DNA of 64,000 nucleotides from Aedes albopictus (GCF_035046485.1 NC_085137.1:39485066-39549065); one strand, 5' to 3'. Shown: positions 35,801-48,307, numbered from the stretch's first letter. Made by a program: numbers and translations. Notes: generated by a model not told the origin, from the letters alone.

Positions 35801-36152
35801 CTTGATGTTTTTTTTTCTTTGCTAAATAATTATCGTTCGAATAAGTAAAAACAATCCAAATATTCGTATTCGGGATAATATTGAAGTCATTTCCATGAGG
35901 GCGTACCAGCATAGCTCTGAAATTTGAAAACCTTGAGTAACCAGCTTTTACCATGACAGCACGGCATTAAGCCCTACTTGCAACCTCTTTTCTTGATTCT
36001 TAGCAATTGTTAGCATCAGGTTTCCCAACACGAGCAAAACTATTATTGAATGCATACTTCACTTTGACACAAACTTTCAACCATGAACAATGCAATCAAC
36101 AATCTCTAGCTTACCTTTGGTGGGATGGGAGACTATGATGCAGATGTTGTCC
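35801..36152 (-). other. 3' flank of gene B
   Basis: No AATAAA is visible on the minus strand close to the stop. A consensus donor AAAG|GTAAGC occurs about 40 nt past the stop (near 36113), so the 3' UTR may be spliced and continue further away. Confidence 0.4.
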
Positions 36153-39100
36153 TTATTCAATCATTGTTTCAGTAGGAACGGTTCCAGGCCGGTGCATATA
36201 AGAACAAACCAAGTATGACACCAACATCAGGGCCAGAGCCACCGCCGCTGCAACACACGCTATCAAGAGATGTGTTCGATTGAAGATTGAAACGAAACTG
36301 AGCTGTTCATCTCTGTGAACTTCAACCTGTTCTGCGGCTGCCATTTCTGCTGTCTCTGTTCTACTGGTTTCTGGAACAAATTCATCCTGGTCTACTGGAG
36401 GTTCGGTCTCCTCTTCCGGCTCGCACGACACCTCTGAAGCATCCGTCATAACTGCAGTGAAACCATCAGGGCACTCGCACTCTCCTGGAGCAACGCAGTT
36501 CCCATTATAACAACCTCTACATATCGGCACACAATCCTCGTAATCATCCTTCATCTCGTATCCATCGTCGCAATCAGCACCGAATCTGCTCTGCACAACA
36601 ACCATTCGATTATTATCAATCACTTCAACATGTTCACTATGCTCCTCCAATTCCACCTCGCTACAAACATTTTCTCCATTCAACACGTAACCTTCATCAC
36701 AATCGCACACTCCATCCAAGCAAATCCCGTTCCGACACTCCGGTTCACACTTCTTGCGACACATCCCATTCCACTCTTCTTCATATCCGCTGGCACATCG
36801 ACAAACATTCGGCGCAACACATTCCCCATTCACACAAGATTCTTCGCACACCGGACGACACAACCCGTCACCATGATGATCCGCATAACCAACGAAACAC
36901 TCGCAAACTTCGGGCGCTACGCAGATTCCGTTCAGGCAAGACCGCTCGCACACCGGTTCGCAAACGATCTGTTCCCGATCTCCCACGGCCCTGCGATACC
37001 CCGGATTACACTCGCAGATGTTGTTCCCCAGACAGGTTCCATGACTACAGTCGACATAGCTTTCGTCACAGCTGTACGATGATGGGAAGACTTCTTCGGA
37101 TCTGACGTCAGGTTCCGCGGTAGGACATTCCTGAATTGGACACTCGACCTCCGGACAGGGCATCTGGAGTGGACATTCACACGGCTTGTAGCTCTCTGTG
37201 GTCATTGGGGGAATCTCTGGGCACTGTAGATCAGGGCATGAGGTTGGTTCAGGACAGGTGTAATCACAATTTGTAGCCTGGGTTGTTTCTGGAGTATGGG
37301 GACACGTAACCTCCGGACACGGTTCTGGTATTTCGCAGATGCATTCAGGCGGAATTGTTGTCAAAGATGTAGTTGGTGTATCACAGTCTATAACGGTAGG
37401 TTCAGGTACAGGCTTGCAAGTTCTGGTATCACCTTCAACCGTTGAATAGAATCCTTCGTTACATAGACAGAGGTTGGTTCCTACACAGTATCCCTTACTG
37501 CAGTCAACTGCGCTGGGATCACAATATGGACTGCATAAGTGATTTGAAACGAACAGGTCCCCATTTTCCGGAATGAATCCTTCGTAGCACATGCAAAGAT
37601 CTGGCGAGACACAGTCACCATTGACGCATGGCGGATTGCAAACCGGTTCGCAGATTTCCAATGTCTCATGAAGTTGATATCCTTCGTTACACTCACAACT
37701 ACCGGGAGCAACACAGCGGCCATTCCTACAGCTACTTTCACAAACAGGAGCACATTCCAGTGTTCCCGTCACGTTCCTTTTCAGCTGATATCCTTCGTTA
37801 CATAAGCACTGATCATTGCCCAAGCACACACCATTGCTGCAATCAACTTTCGTACACAATGGTTGGCAAGTTCCATCATCTCCTACTCCAAACCCTTCTT
37901 TGCAAACACACAATCCCGGTGCGATACATATCCCTTCACTGCATCCTTCGCGACAAGCAGGTTCACAAATGAAGTCATACTTCTCTGACTTTCGGTAACC
38001 TTCCTGGCAACTACACTGGTCGTTCCCCACGCAGAACCCGTTCACGCAGATACGCTCGCAAGGCTTCGGTTCACACGCCATTTTTCCATCACGTATCGCC
38101 AACACGAATCCTTCATCGCACTCGCAAATGTTCGGCTGAGTACACCGACCATTGGTGCAGTCCACCAATTCTTCGTCGCAAATTGGTTCACAAACGCTGG
38201 TACTGTTGTCCGCAAACTGAAAACCGGAAATACACTGGCAAACGTTCGGCTTGATACAGTACGCGTTGATGCACTTGTTCTTGCAGTAGGGCGTGCAGAT
38301 CGATTTCTTGGAGCTGATTGCTGAAACACAGAATTGGGATGTGAACATCTGCTTATTCAAAATTATCTTAAATTCTTCAACTTACCACTTGCTGTTGCAA
38401 AATATCCCGGGAGGCACTCACAGCGTTCTGGACCGACGCAGATACCGTTTGAGCATCCATTTGTACACTTTGCTTCGCATACGTTGCGGCTGTTCTCCAA
38501 CTTTACGTATCCTGAAATAACAGAAATGCATTAATAACGATTTAATACCTGTACTTTCCAGTATCCTACTCACCTTTATTGCACTCGCAAACATCCGGCG
38601 CAACGCACCTTCCGTGAACGCACGGTTTCTCACACCTGGGCACACACTTGCTTCCGTCCTTACGATCCAACTGGAATCCCTCGCTGCAAGCACACTGATC
38701 CGGCCCCACGCAAATGCCATTCTCACATGGTCTTCCACATCGTGGCTCGCAAACCCCTCCTACTGCACCCCTCTCAAAACCTTCCCGGCATCGACAAACC
38801 CCCGGACCAACGCAATCCCCATTCAAACAGCCCTCCGGACAGTACGGTTCGCACGTCTCATTCGCACCCATTCGATACAGGTCATCGCAAACGCATACCC
38901 CCGGTGCCACACACTCGCCGTTGACGCAATCGTCGACTCCGCACATCGGAATGCATTCGCCTTCCAGGAATTGGTAGCCCTCGTTGCAGTGGCAAACTTC
39001 CGGTTGGGCGCAAAATCCGTTGCTGCAGTCCACGCCGTCGCAAATCGGGGTGCATTCCTTCTGGTCGTTTAGCTGGTAGCCTTCCTCGCACTGGCATGTT

Positions 39101-39179
39101 TCCGGAGCGACGCAGTTGTGGCAGTTTCCGGTGCAGACCGGTTCACACAGAAAAGGGAACACCGGAGATAGGGTGTATC
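36153..39179 (-). CDS. Gene B exons 5-7: Nimrod/eater-type receptor, NIM repeats, Cys-Pro linker, TM
   Basis: Exons 39179-38574, 38511-38386 and 38320-36153 (minus strand), all joined in phase 1 at GTGAGT/..TTTCAG, GTAAGT/..GTTTCAG and the upstream ..GTTACAG acceptor. With exons 1-4 at 58636-59485 the product is 1182 aa. This part has about 20 NIM repeats (CEPVC..C.NG.C.AP..C.C..GY). Between repeats 19 and 20 lies a Cys/Pro/Thr-rich segment of about 105 residues (about 760-870) with CPEVTCP, CPDLQCPEIP and CPEVECPIQECP. Near the end come an acidic stretch, a transmembrane helix (HLLIACVAAAVALALMLVSY, about 1144-1170) and a short cytosolic tail. By family it is a surface receptor for microbes or dying cells on haemocytes; that is inferred. 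The stop TAA is at 36153-36155. Confidence 0.9.
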
Positions 39180-39691
39180 CTGTAACGAATGAAAAACAAA
39201 GAAATGGGGTTGAAAGGTGGAAGCAATGATACAACGCACAACGTAGCATTACGGACACAGGCACAAGTGAATTAGAATGGTATTATTCATTTGACCATTA
39301 ACCCTCTAGCGATCGCGCTGTTGTGTTTTGTACAACACGTTGAAAAAATCTCGCATTTTGTACTCAGCACCAGTGTGGTGCTGATCCAGGTAGTCAACCG
39401 CGCGAGTTACGGAATGTTAAGACCGGACGGGACGGTGGCTGAATCGTCCGCCATTGCTCTGTTGTTAAAAAGAAGCAAATCTCAACTTCTGCTTCACATT
39501 TTCGACTAGAAATTTGATCGTTTATTTGCTCACTTTCGGTGCACAATCGACTAATGTTTCAGCTATGTCAGTGCAGTAGAAATTGACATTACCTTCTTCG
39601 AAATCTCGAGGCAAATTGTTAGAAAGAGAGGCAAGATAGCAAAAATTACACGTCATCCCGTGCGGCCTTAAAACTCTCCAGCTAAGAGATG

Positions 39692-39752
39692 TTAACGCCT
39701 TCTTCTTCTTGACGTCCCCACTAGGACAAATTCTGCTTCTCAGCTTAATGTG
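39692..39752 (-). mobile_element. Feilai 3' fragment
   Basis: On the minus strand AAGCTGAGAAGCAGAATTTG, CCTAGTGGGGACGT and an AAGAAGAAG tail match the end of the Feilai copy at 9125-9180. It is 5'-truncated to about 60 bp. Confidence 0.65.
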
Positions 39753-40219
39753 TAAAAAATTCGAAGGCTGAAAGTGAAGATTGACATTCTCATTTTTACA
39801 TTCATGTTTGGCCACATTCATTGTCAGCTGAATGCCTCTCTTTTTTCATTCAATTCTCTGTCACGAATATTTTTTTCGCACGTCGTAAAATGTCCAATTT
39901 TTACAGAAGCACAATCCGACTTAATGGACAAATAGAGCAGTTAATTAGTATTGTAATTAACTACTGTACACAAGTTTTGAGGTGATTGGAAGAATAATCG
40001 GGAGTTACGGTCTAGTTATATTTCTCAGTGAAAATTGTCAGTGACAGAAAAATGGATGAATAAGTGAGAAAATTCATTCACCAAAATGAATTTTATTTTG
40101 ATCCCTCAGTTGAGAATCTTCAAAATTCACATTAAATTTCACTCACCGAAAATGAAAATTTTAAACTCTGGTTCTATGAGCACTTTCACAGTTATTAACC
40201 TGTTAACGCCCAAGGTGTC

Positions 40220-40575
40220 TCACAATTTACTTACTACATGACTCGTTAAAATATCAAAGAAACACCACAACATAAAAGAGTAATCCATAAAGGAATCCCG
40301 AAAGAAATCCCAGAAGAATCCCGCAAGGAGTCCCAGGGGAACGTTGAAAGAAACACCGGGAGGAATCCTTAAAAAAATAAGGAGGAACTCCGGCATAAAT
40401 TCCTGGAGGAATCTCGGGGGCAATCCATGAAAGAACCCTGGAATATTTCCTAAAATAATCGAAAAAGAAGTTTCTGAAATAATCCAGATAGAATTCCTGG
40501 AAGAATCCCGTAAGAAATTAGTGGAGTAAATCCATGAGAAATATAGGAAGGAATCACGATAGCAATAGGACAGAT
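40220..40575. repeat. Minisatellite in reverse orientation
   Basis: GGAATCCCGAAAGAAATCCC-type units, the complement of the 30-36 kb array. Confidence 0.75.
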
Positions 40576-41308
40576 CGGTTTAGTATTAGATTTGTAGTAA
40601 TGAGCTAAATTTTAGTATTGAGTGGTGCGCTGAAAATGATACACCGCGCGGCATTTGTAATGTTTCCAAAAGCGCATTTGCACGAAATTCCACGCGGTAA
40701 ATCCTTCTGGAAAGGAACGGCCGCACTTGAGGAAACGCCGCAATGTTATCTCCCATAAGAATGAAGTAAACGGGATACAAAAAACGCGGCTGTTCCTTTC
40801 CTCGGGGATAGGCCGCGTGAACTTTTGGGCAAACGCGCAAATATGGTGAGAAGTTCAATGGATCACTAAAATAACTAAAACGGCCGCTATGAAATGAACA
40901 GATAGCGCCACCGTAGCCTTGTGTGTTTGACGTAACTCGACTGCTGTCACTGTGTTACCGTCCATATATGGTGGCGCTTTTGTTTTGATGCGGTGAGTAG
41001 CGGAAAAGTCGGCTTCAATGATCCATTCTCCGTTTCTGCAATGAAATGGTGCAAAAAGCGTGGGTATTATGATTCCTTGCCCAATTTGATGCTGTTTGAG
41101 CAAAACTTTGGGCAACAGTGTTGTTGTTTTCTCCATTTCTTGCAACATAAACAACATAATTATCCAAAGTTTTGCTCAAACAGCATCAAATTTGGCAAGG
41201 AATCATAATACCCACGCTTTTTGCACCATTTCATTGCAGAAACGGGGAATTGACCTTCTCACCATACTAAAATTCAGCTCATCACTACAAATCTAGTACT
41301 ACACCGAA
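40576..41308. mobile_element. 0.73-kb composite inverted-repeat element
   Basis: The ends (TAGTATTAGATTTGTAGTAA and inverted TCACTACAAATCTAGTACTA) share about 40 bp of TIR. A second inverted repeat of about 80 bp lies inside (about 41030-41115 and 41160-41245, AGCGTGGGTATTATGATTCC). The frames are arm translations. Confidence 0.65.
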
Positions 41309-41319
41309 CGAGCCCCATT

Positions 41320-41690
41320 CATGAAGCAACCTCGAAAGAATTCCTTGATAAATCATTTAAATAGTTTCGAAAGGAATTCCTGAAATAATCTCGGGAAAAA
41401 TCTCTAAAGAAGTTCCTAGAGGTATCAATGAAGACATCTATGAAGGAATTCCTGAAGTAATCAAGGAGTAATCTCTGAAAGAAATCTAGTAATGAATGCC
41501 AGGAGAAATCCCCCAAACAATCGCAGAAGAAATCAATGAAAGAATCAATGGAGGAATCCCAGGAAAAATCCCGAAAGAATGGCGGGGGGAATCTCGAAAT
41601 CAATATAATGGAAGAAACCTTGAATAAATCCTGAGAGAAGTCTCTGAAAGGGTCCTTCTGGAAATCCTGAATGAATCCCATTAGAAATCA
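41320..41690. repeat. Minisatellite in reverse orientation
   Basis: GAAGGAATTCCTGAAATAATC-like degenerate units, continuing at 42864-43045 beyond an inserted element. Confidence 0.75.
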
Positions 41691-42863
41691 TTGCACAATG
41701 GGTCCAGAGCCGTATTTATGAAGACAAAAATGTTTGTGCCTAAACCATAAGTTTTAGATACATGGTGTATTTGGGAAACTTTCTTCTTATTTTTCGACCT
41801 TTTTTCTTACTATTGTGAAATTAGGGTGGTCCCTCTAGTTTCGCTGATCCAAACATCTGCTTTATAATGGTTTTATGTACGTTTACAAAATGTTCTACAA
41901 AGTCGTAAAAGAACTTATTTGGAGCAAGTTTGTCGAAGAAACCATTATTCTATCTCTTATGGTTCCTAACTTATATATTTTTAAAAGATTCATGTTAGGG
42001 TGATCCATAAATTTCAGTTTTCCTGAAATAACTTTTAATCCGTTCGTTTCTCGTAAATACTTTGTTCAGAGCACTTTAAGAACTATCAACGACGCATATT
42101 TTTTTCAAAGAGCTCAAAGTTCTAACTCTCATAGTTAAAAAGATATTGGCATTTTTCTTCGAAAAATCACTTTTTTTCAAAAATTCATATCTCAAAAAGG
42201 AGCAAATGGATTTTCAATCTCTCGGTTGCATTGGAAAGATCGTACTCTATTCTATTTATGATGAAAAAACTGCATGTACCTTTTTTGTTTAAATCTTTTT
42301 ATTGAATTTTGAAAATATGATTTTTTTTATGGAAAAGCAGTTGTAACTTTGAAAATCGATGAGATACAAACTTGGCGTCTTCGACAAAATTGTGAGTTTT
42401 TGGCTGCTATAAAAGTACCCAGAACAAAGTATTGTGAAAAAATCAACACTTAAAATTATATTGAATAAAAACCGATTTTCACATCGAAATGAAGTGTTTA
42501 CGAGAAACAAACGAATTAAAAGTTATTCCAGGAAAACTGAAATTCATTGATCACCCTAACATGAATCTTTTAAAAAATTATAAGTTAGAAACCATAAGAG
42601 ATAGAATAATGGTTTCTCCGGCAAACTTGCTCCAAATAGATTCTTTTACAACTTTGTAGAACATTTTGTAAACGTACATAAAACTATTAAAAAGCAGATG
42701 TTTGGATCAGCGAAACTAGAGGGACCACCCTAATTTCACAATAATGAGAAAAAAGGTCGAAAAATAAGAGGAAACTTTCCCAAAAACACCATGTATCTAA
42801 AGCTTAAGGTTTAGGCACAAACATTTTTGTCTTCGTAAACACGGCTCTGGACCCATTGTGCAT
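41691..42863. mobile_element. 1.17-kb long inverted-repeat element in the minisatellite
   Basis: GCACAATGGGTCCAGAGCCG at the left and the inverted CGGCTCTGG...ATTGTGC at the right, with arms of about 370 bp (TAGGGTGGTCCCTCTAGTTT and CAAACATCTGCTTTATAATG inverted on the other side). The centre has no transposase. A palindromic TGCA near both ends may be the target. Confidence 0.75.
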
Positions 42864-43045
42864 TGTTGGAATCTTTGAAGGAGTCCGTAAGGAAATTATT
42901 GTAGGAATCTTGAGTGATATTCCTAGAGGAATCCCAAAAAGACACTCTGAAGGAATCGCTGAAGAAATCTCCGAAGGAGTCACTGAAGAATTTACAAGGA
43001 AAATCCCTAGAGGAATCTTGGGAGGAATCATTAAAAAAGTGTAAC
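42864..43045. repeat. Minisatellite, continuation
   Basis: GGAATCTTTGAAGGAGTCCG-type units resume after the inserted element; the short frame at 42856-43044 translates them. Confidence 0.7.
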
Positions 43046-43090
43046 GAATAAAGATTCGGCCTTCCCCATTAAAATAAATTAACGCCAACA

Positions 43091-43367
43091 GTTTATCCAC
43101 AGACAAACAGACGTAACACCTTGAACAATTTTCATGGAAATCCATCGCCCAGTTCACACTACCATCACCTGGTGGGAAAGTTGCACGAATCACTGTGTTG
43201 TGCAATATCGTCAACAGAAGGCGCTAGTGTAAAACGTCAAACGCATAGAAAAACGATGCACGCGTCTCTGGTTGTGAAAGCCACAACTATGAAAATTTTA
43301 AAATGATCGTTAAAAGCGTGGTCGATGGAAATTTCGCAAGTGTTACGTCTGTTTGTTTGTGGTTTAT
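43091..43367. mobile_element. MITE, about 45-bp TIR
   Basis: GTTTATCCACAGACAAACAG at the left and the inverted CTGTTTGTTTGTGGTTTATC at the right, with homology continuing through GACGTAACAC and TTTCCATCGAC. No coding capacity. Confidence 0.65.
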
Positions 43368-43943
43368 CTTTTTACTTTATTTTCTTATGTTCCCTATCTC
43401 TTTTGTTCGTGCTCACACTTTTCCCTTTCCTCTTCCTTTCCTCCTCCTTTCCACTGCCTTTTGTTTGACGCACTGCACACCCTAACCATCACTACAGCAT
43501 GCCGCTTCCACCAATGCACTCCGGATGTCCTCCAAGATCATTCATGACGATCCAAAGCTGGGAAGGGATCGTTCATGCCCTTTCCCGGCCCTTCTACAGA
43601 TCTAACTCGCCAACATCACCCTATTCCGCTGCGGATGATATCAAAACCGATGAATCCTTCTCATGTCGATCGGCCTGCGAAATGCGACGTCCGACTTTCG
43701 CATCGGTCTGGATGGAACTCCCTGCCCTCGGGTAGATTCGAACGATATCCATGAGCTTCGACAGGAACATGTGCAGAGAGTGAGTGATGGCTGCCTACGG
43801 AGAGAGTTTCTCGCCTGACGATCGTTGCAGTGCAGATCTCTCCATCTCACGATCTCGCGTGGAACGTCGCATGTTGAGATAATTGCTGTGCTTGGTGGAT
43901 TTGTTCGTTCGTGCTCGACTTTCATTCTCATGCACGAAAATAC
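43368..43943. other. Non-coding stretch, nothing recognised
   Basis: More balanced base composition than its surroundings. The frames (43499-43735 and its antisense) have no family resemblance and no splice context. Confidence 0.4.
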
Positions 43944-43945
43944 TA

Positions 43946-44340
43946 CACTCAGCCAAATAACCTTAAGATTTCCATAAGGCCCAACTTATGAAACGGCCTT
44001 TAAATAATTCATAATGATTCGGATGAATTTCATAAGGTCACTCTATGACGTAAAATCGTCTCACAGCTTGGCTTTTATTCATGTTTAGCAACATGGTATT
44101 CTCAAGCGTCGGTAGCCGTGTGGGTAAAACACGGGCTCGGTGATCCCGACGTTCATGGAACGAATCCAGTCTGCATCATTTTAAGATTTTTTTGTTCTTT
44201 TCATAAGTCTATCTTATGAAATTTGTCATAGCAAGCACGATCAATTTTCATAAGGTATTCTTATGTCATCCATAAGAATTAGTTATAGCAAATTTTCATA
44301 AGGTATTTCGATGAATTTCGCTAGTTTTTTTCGCTGAGTG
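43946..44340. mobile_element. 395-bp TIR element with tRNA-like core, TA target
   Basis: CACTCAGC...GCTGAGTG ends, TA at 43944-43945 and 44341-44342, and repeated TTTCATAAGGT phrases. A tRNA-like stretch at about 44106-44170 has box-A-like TAGCCGTGTGGG and box-B-like GGAACGAATCC. Confidence 0.65.
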
Positions 44341-44529
44341 TATTCGGTCGCCTCTGTCGATATCGAGCGCTCGCGGAAGTGTGCAGATGACGCCGTTAAG
44401 CGGAATTGATCTTCGATGGCTTCGATTTCGGGAGATGGTACAGGGTAGGCAGGGGTGCTCATTGCATAATGCGCGGAACAGTTGCTATATCCTCTAATAT
44501 TCTAACCCTATTTATCAGACATAAAACCA

Positions 44530-45670
44530 AACGTAACAAAAGTTATAAGAAGAATCACGAAGAAATACCAGAGAAAATACTTAGAGGAAGAATCAATGAA
44601 GAAATCATGGAGATAAAAACTGAAGGAATCCCTCAGAGGGTTCAGGAGTAATACGCAATGGATTTACTACATGAAACTCAAGAGGAATATCTGAAATAAA
44701 ATAATGCTGGCAGGAATCCCAGAAGAAATCAATAAAAACAAATATCTGGAGAAATCTTGCGATGAATTCCTAAAAACTCCCGGAAATAATCCTTGGAAGT
44801 ATCCCTGAATAAATCTCGGGAGAAATCTCAGAAGGAAACGTGGAAAAATCATCTGAGACACCTCATGATGAAGAAGGAAGAAAAATTTTAATGGAGTTCC
44901 GAGAGAATCCCGGGAGAAAATCTAGGAAGAATCTCAAAGGAATTCCGGAAACAATCAGTGAAGGAATTGCAGGAAGCATTTCTGAAGGAATCCTTGACAA
45001 AAACATGGAAAAATCTTAGATGGAATCCCAGGCGAGATTCCTAAAGAAAATTCGGGAAGCATCAATGAAGGAATCCCGGAAAAATCCCGAAAGGAATCCC
45101 GAGAAGCAATGCCGGAAGAAATCCATAAAAGAAAGGGAGAAATGGATGTAGAAATCCTGCGAGGAATCCTTGGCGAAAACATAGGAGACCTTAACAAAAC
45201 CGGGAAAATCACTAAAGGAGTCCTTAAAAGAACATCTTAATGAATCTTGGGAGAAATCCCTAAAGGAAACTCAACGGAAACCACTGCATAAATCCCGAGA
45301 AAATATCGGAAAATTCCGGCCGGTTAGAATCCCGGGACAAATCCATGAAAAAAATCTGGAAGGAATCTTTAAGGGGATCCCTGGAGGAACCCAAGATGGA
45401 AACCCAGAAGAAATTTTTAGAGAAGCCCTGGGAAAATTCCTAAAGGAATTCCGTGAGAAATCTTTGAACCCCTGAAAGAAACCCGGGAGGAATTGCTTGA
45501 GGAATTCTTAGAAAAAATCTTGAAGGGATACCAGGAAGAATTCTGAGAGGAATACCGGGTGGAATTCCAAGAGAAATCCTGGTACAAATTCCTCTAAGAT
45601 TCTCGTCAGGAATTATTAGCTGAAACAGGGTAGGAATCCAACGGAGAAATCCATGAAGAATTATCAGGAG
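44530..45670. repeat. Minisatellite in reverse orientation
   Basis: About 1.1 kb of GGAATCCCGGAAGAAATCC-type units, the complement of the arrays at 1-1300 and 30-36 kb. Confidence 0.8.
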
Positions 45671-45889
45671 TAATTGCTAAAGGATACGTCTTATATGCAC
45701 AGCAACATCCTCCATTTAAATAAATTGCATTTAGGAAATCTCCATTAAAAATTCTCCATTTAAGTAACGTTACTAAAAATTTAAATTGACTGTATTCAGA
45801 CCAAAACATGTGTTCATAGGCTACGCTTTCAAAAACAGCTGTTCTTTAGACGGCTGAGATAGAAGTCTTCTACTCGAATAGATCATCCG

Positions 45890-46740
45890 GTAATAAGACC
45901 GAATAGGTCATGAGGCTAATAAGTGTAATTGAACCAAATAGGTCATTTTACCAAAAAGGTCATTAGGACGAAAAAGTCATCAGGCCCAGCGAATCAAAAT
46001 TCAACCATCGCGCAACAATAATGACAATGTCGCAACCTGTATTTGTTGCGACAATCCACCCAATGCGACATAAGTTTGTCCCAACTTGAAAATAATAGGA
46101 TAAACATCGTACACCACGAGTTTAGCGATTTTTAAGCCTTGCATTGCTAATTTCGAACGGTAACTTCGAGTCGTTAAACACCGCAACTCTGTTGAAGATC
46201 TATCATCAAACAGTTTCGACATTGGGTTAGTAATCATTAATTATTCGCGAGTAGAAAAGTACGCAACAAATTCAGCTTCCGTTTTGTCTGCAACAAAAAT
46301 AATCGAGATCATGTCATTATCTGTTACCAGTAGGGATAAAGAGTAATCGTCGCACCTTCTTTGTTGCTTGTTTTGTGCCTCTTTTGTCCGACAATTCTCT
46401 TCACTGATCAAGCCAAAAATATCATTAGGCCGAATGGGTCATTAGGTCGAATAGGTTGTTACTCGACTGAATCACCTCATAACAACCAGTTTGACCTGAT
46501 GAGTACCGAATGAGCTATTCTGCCTAATGATCAATTCGGCTAAATGACCTTTTCGGTCTAATGGCTTATTCTGCCATATAAACTTTAAAGGCCAAATAAA
46601 CACTTTGATGTAACAATATGTTGCGCCAAACGAGACCTTTTTTCAGTCCAAACGATATATCGGCTTGGCGACCTTTTCGACTTAATAACGTTTTCGGTCT
46701 AACGATCTAACGGCTTATTTCGATGATACTGAATATATTT
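45890..46740. repeat. GGTCATTAGGCCGAATA degenerate repeat
   Basis: Short units such as AATAGGTCATTAGGCCGAAT occur at 45895-45990 and 46430-46460. The complementary theme (CTAATGACCTTTTCGG) occurs at 46500-46710, flanking about 400 bp of unrelated sequence. Confidence 0.6.
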
Positions 46741-46799
46741 CGAAGTACGCTTCCATGGAAAGGCATGGACCTAGACATGCACACAATTCTAAAAAAATG

Positions 46800-47060
46800 T
46801 CGAGGCACTCCTTCTAAAATCCCCCCGGAAATGTCTCCAGGTTTCCTCCAACGCTCGTTTTAGGACTTGAACTAGAATTCCTTCAGGATTTTCACCAGGG
46901 ATCTCCTTCCAAATTTTGGATAGGTTTTTTTCCAGCACTTTCTCTTGGAATTACTGCAAGAAGTTGCCTAAAAAATGTCAATTTAGGAATCCCTCTAGTA
47001 GTTTCTTCAGGAGTTTACTCAGCGATTACATCAGGAATTCTTACAATAAGCCCTCCATTT
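46800..47060. repeat. Minisatellite, plus orientation
   Basis: TTCCTTCAGGATTTTCACC-type units; the same theme returns at 47380-47610. Confidence 0.65.
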
Positions 47061-47136
47061 TTCCAAGCAACACTCATGTCACAGAAGAATCACGGCAGCG
47101 CAGAAGTCACTGTGACTAACTTCAAACATATAAGTA

Positions 47137-47349
47137 TTGTGGATTTAGCATCAAATTGGTGTCGGAAGAAACTTCATTGACTTCCGCTGCCTTTCCTATG
47201 CATTAAACATAACGTCGGACGTAGTGCGCTATAGTAAATCTGATGTGCTCTATACAGCGCACTACTTCCGACGTTATGTTTTACGCATAGGAAATGCGGC
47301 GGAAGTCAATGAAGTTACTCCCGACACCAATTTAGTGCTAAATCCACAA
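47137..47349. mobile_element. 213-bp palindromic MITE, TA target
   Basis: TTGTGGATTTAGCA...TGCTAAATCCACAA, with arms of about 95 bp (GGTGTCGG, CTTCATTGACTTCCGC, ACGTCGGA). TA at 47135-47136 and 47350-47351. Confidence 0.75.
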
Positions 47350-47379
47350 TAAGCACTTACATGTTAGAAGCGCATTCAC

Positions 47380-47610
47380 ACGTTTCTCCTGGTAATCCTT
47401 CAGAAATTCACTCAGGGAAGACTCTTCTGGAATTTTCCCAGAGTACCCTCCCGGAATATCTCTAAGAAATGCGCCACGAATTCCTCAAGGAATTCCTTCT
47501 TAAATTCCAGGTGAATTCCAGGATTTTTCCAAGAATTCCATTATTTGAGAGTTCTCCGGAAATACCTCCAGGAAAATCTTCAAGAATTTCTACAATTATG
47601 GGTCATTTTC
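47380..47610. repeat. Minisatellite, plus orientation
   Basis: AATTCCTCAAGGAATTCC-type units next to the CACAGCG-family element. Confidence 0.65.
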
Positions 47611-47644
47611 TTTTAATCAAAATGGTGAACTAACTGACTAATAA

Positions 47645-48307
47645 CACAGCGTAACAAAAATTCACTTTGTGTCTGTCTCAAGAGCAAACTTATGTGTCTC
47701 TGAAGGATTTTGGGCCGCTGAATCCGAATCCGGGCTCAGATTTGCTCTAACACGTCACAATTTTAAGCTATACCTCAATTTATAGGGCAAAATATGCGAT
47801 TTTGGGCTTCTTTGACTGCCAGCCATTTAGAAAGGAAATATTTTTTTTAGGCAATCAAAAGGTTAATTGGTCAATTAACATCTAAATTAACGACTCATGC
47901 AAAATATTTCGTTTTACTAAATCGAATTTGATAGTTTTAAGCGATTTATGTTAGGTACGATATTTCCCATACAAGTCACCCTCCAAAAGTTGCATGCAAG
48001 TTTTCATACTAATATAAAACGCTTAAATCTATCAAATTTGATTAAGTTAAACGAAATATTTTGCATGAGTCGTTAATTTAGATGTTAATGGACCAATTAA
48101 CCTTTTGATTGCCTAAAAAAAATATTTCCAAGCTTAATGGCTTGCAGTCAAAAAAGCCCAAAATCGCATATTTTGCCCTATAAATTGAGGTATAGCTCAA
48201 AATTGTGACGTGTTGGAGCAAATCTGAGCCCGGATTCGGATTCAGCGGCCCAAAATCCTTCGGAGACACATGAGTTTGCTCTTGAGACAAAAAAATGTTG
48301 CGCTGTG
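47645..48307. mobile_element. CACAGCG-family palindromic element, copy 2, TAA duplication
   Basis: CACAGCGTAAC at the left and inverted TTGCGCTGTG at the right; TAA at 47642-47644 and 48308-48310. About 660 bp, highly similar to 22532-23189, including GTCTCAAGAGCAAACTTATG in both arms. Confidence 0.85.

Noticed and set aside
43499..43931. Overlapping frames on both strands in a less AT-rich stretch
   Set aside because: No recognisable domain, start context or splice sites; composition alone explains the openness.
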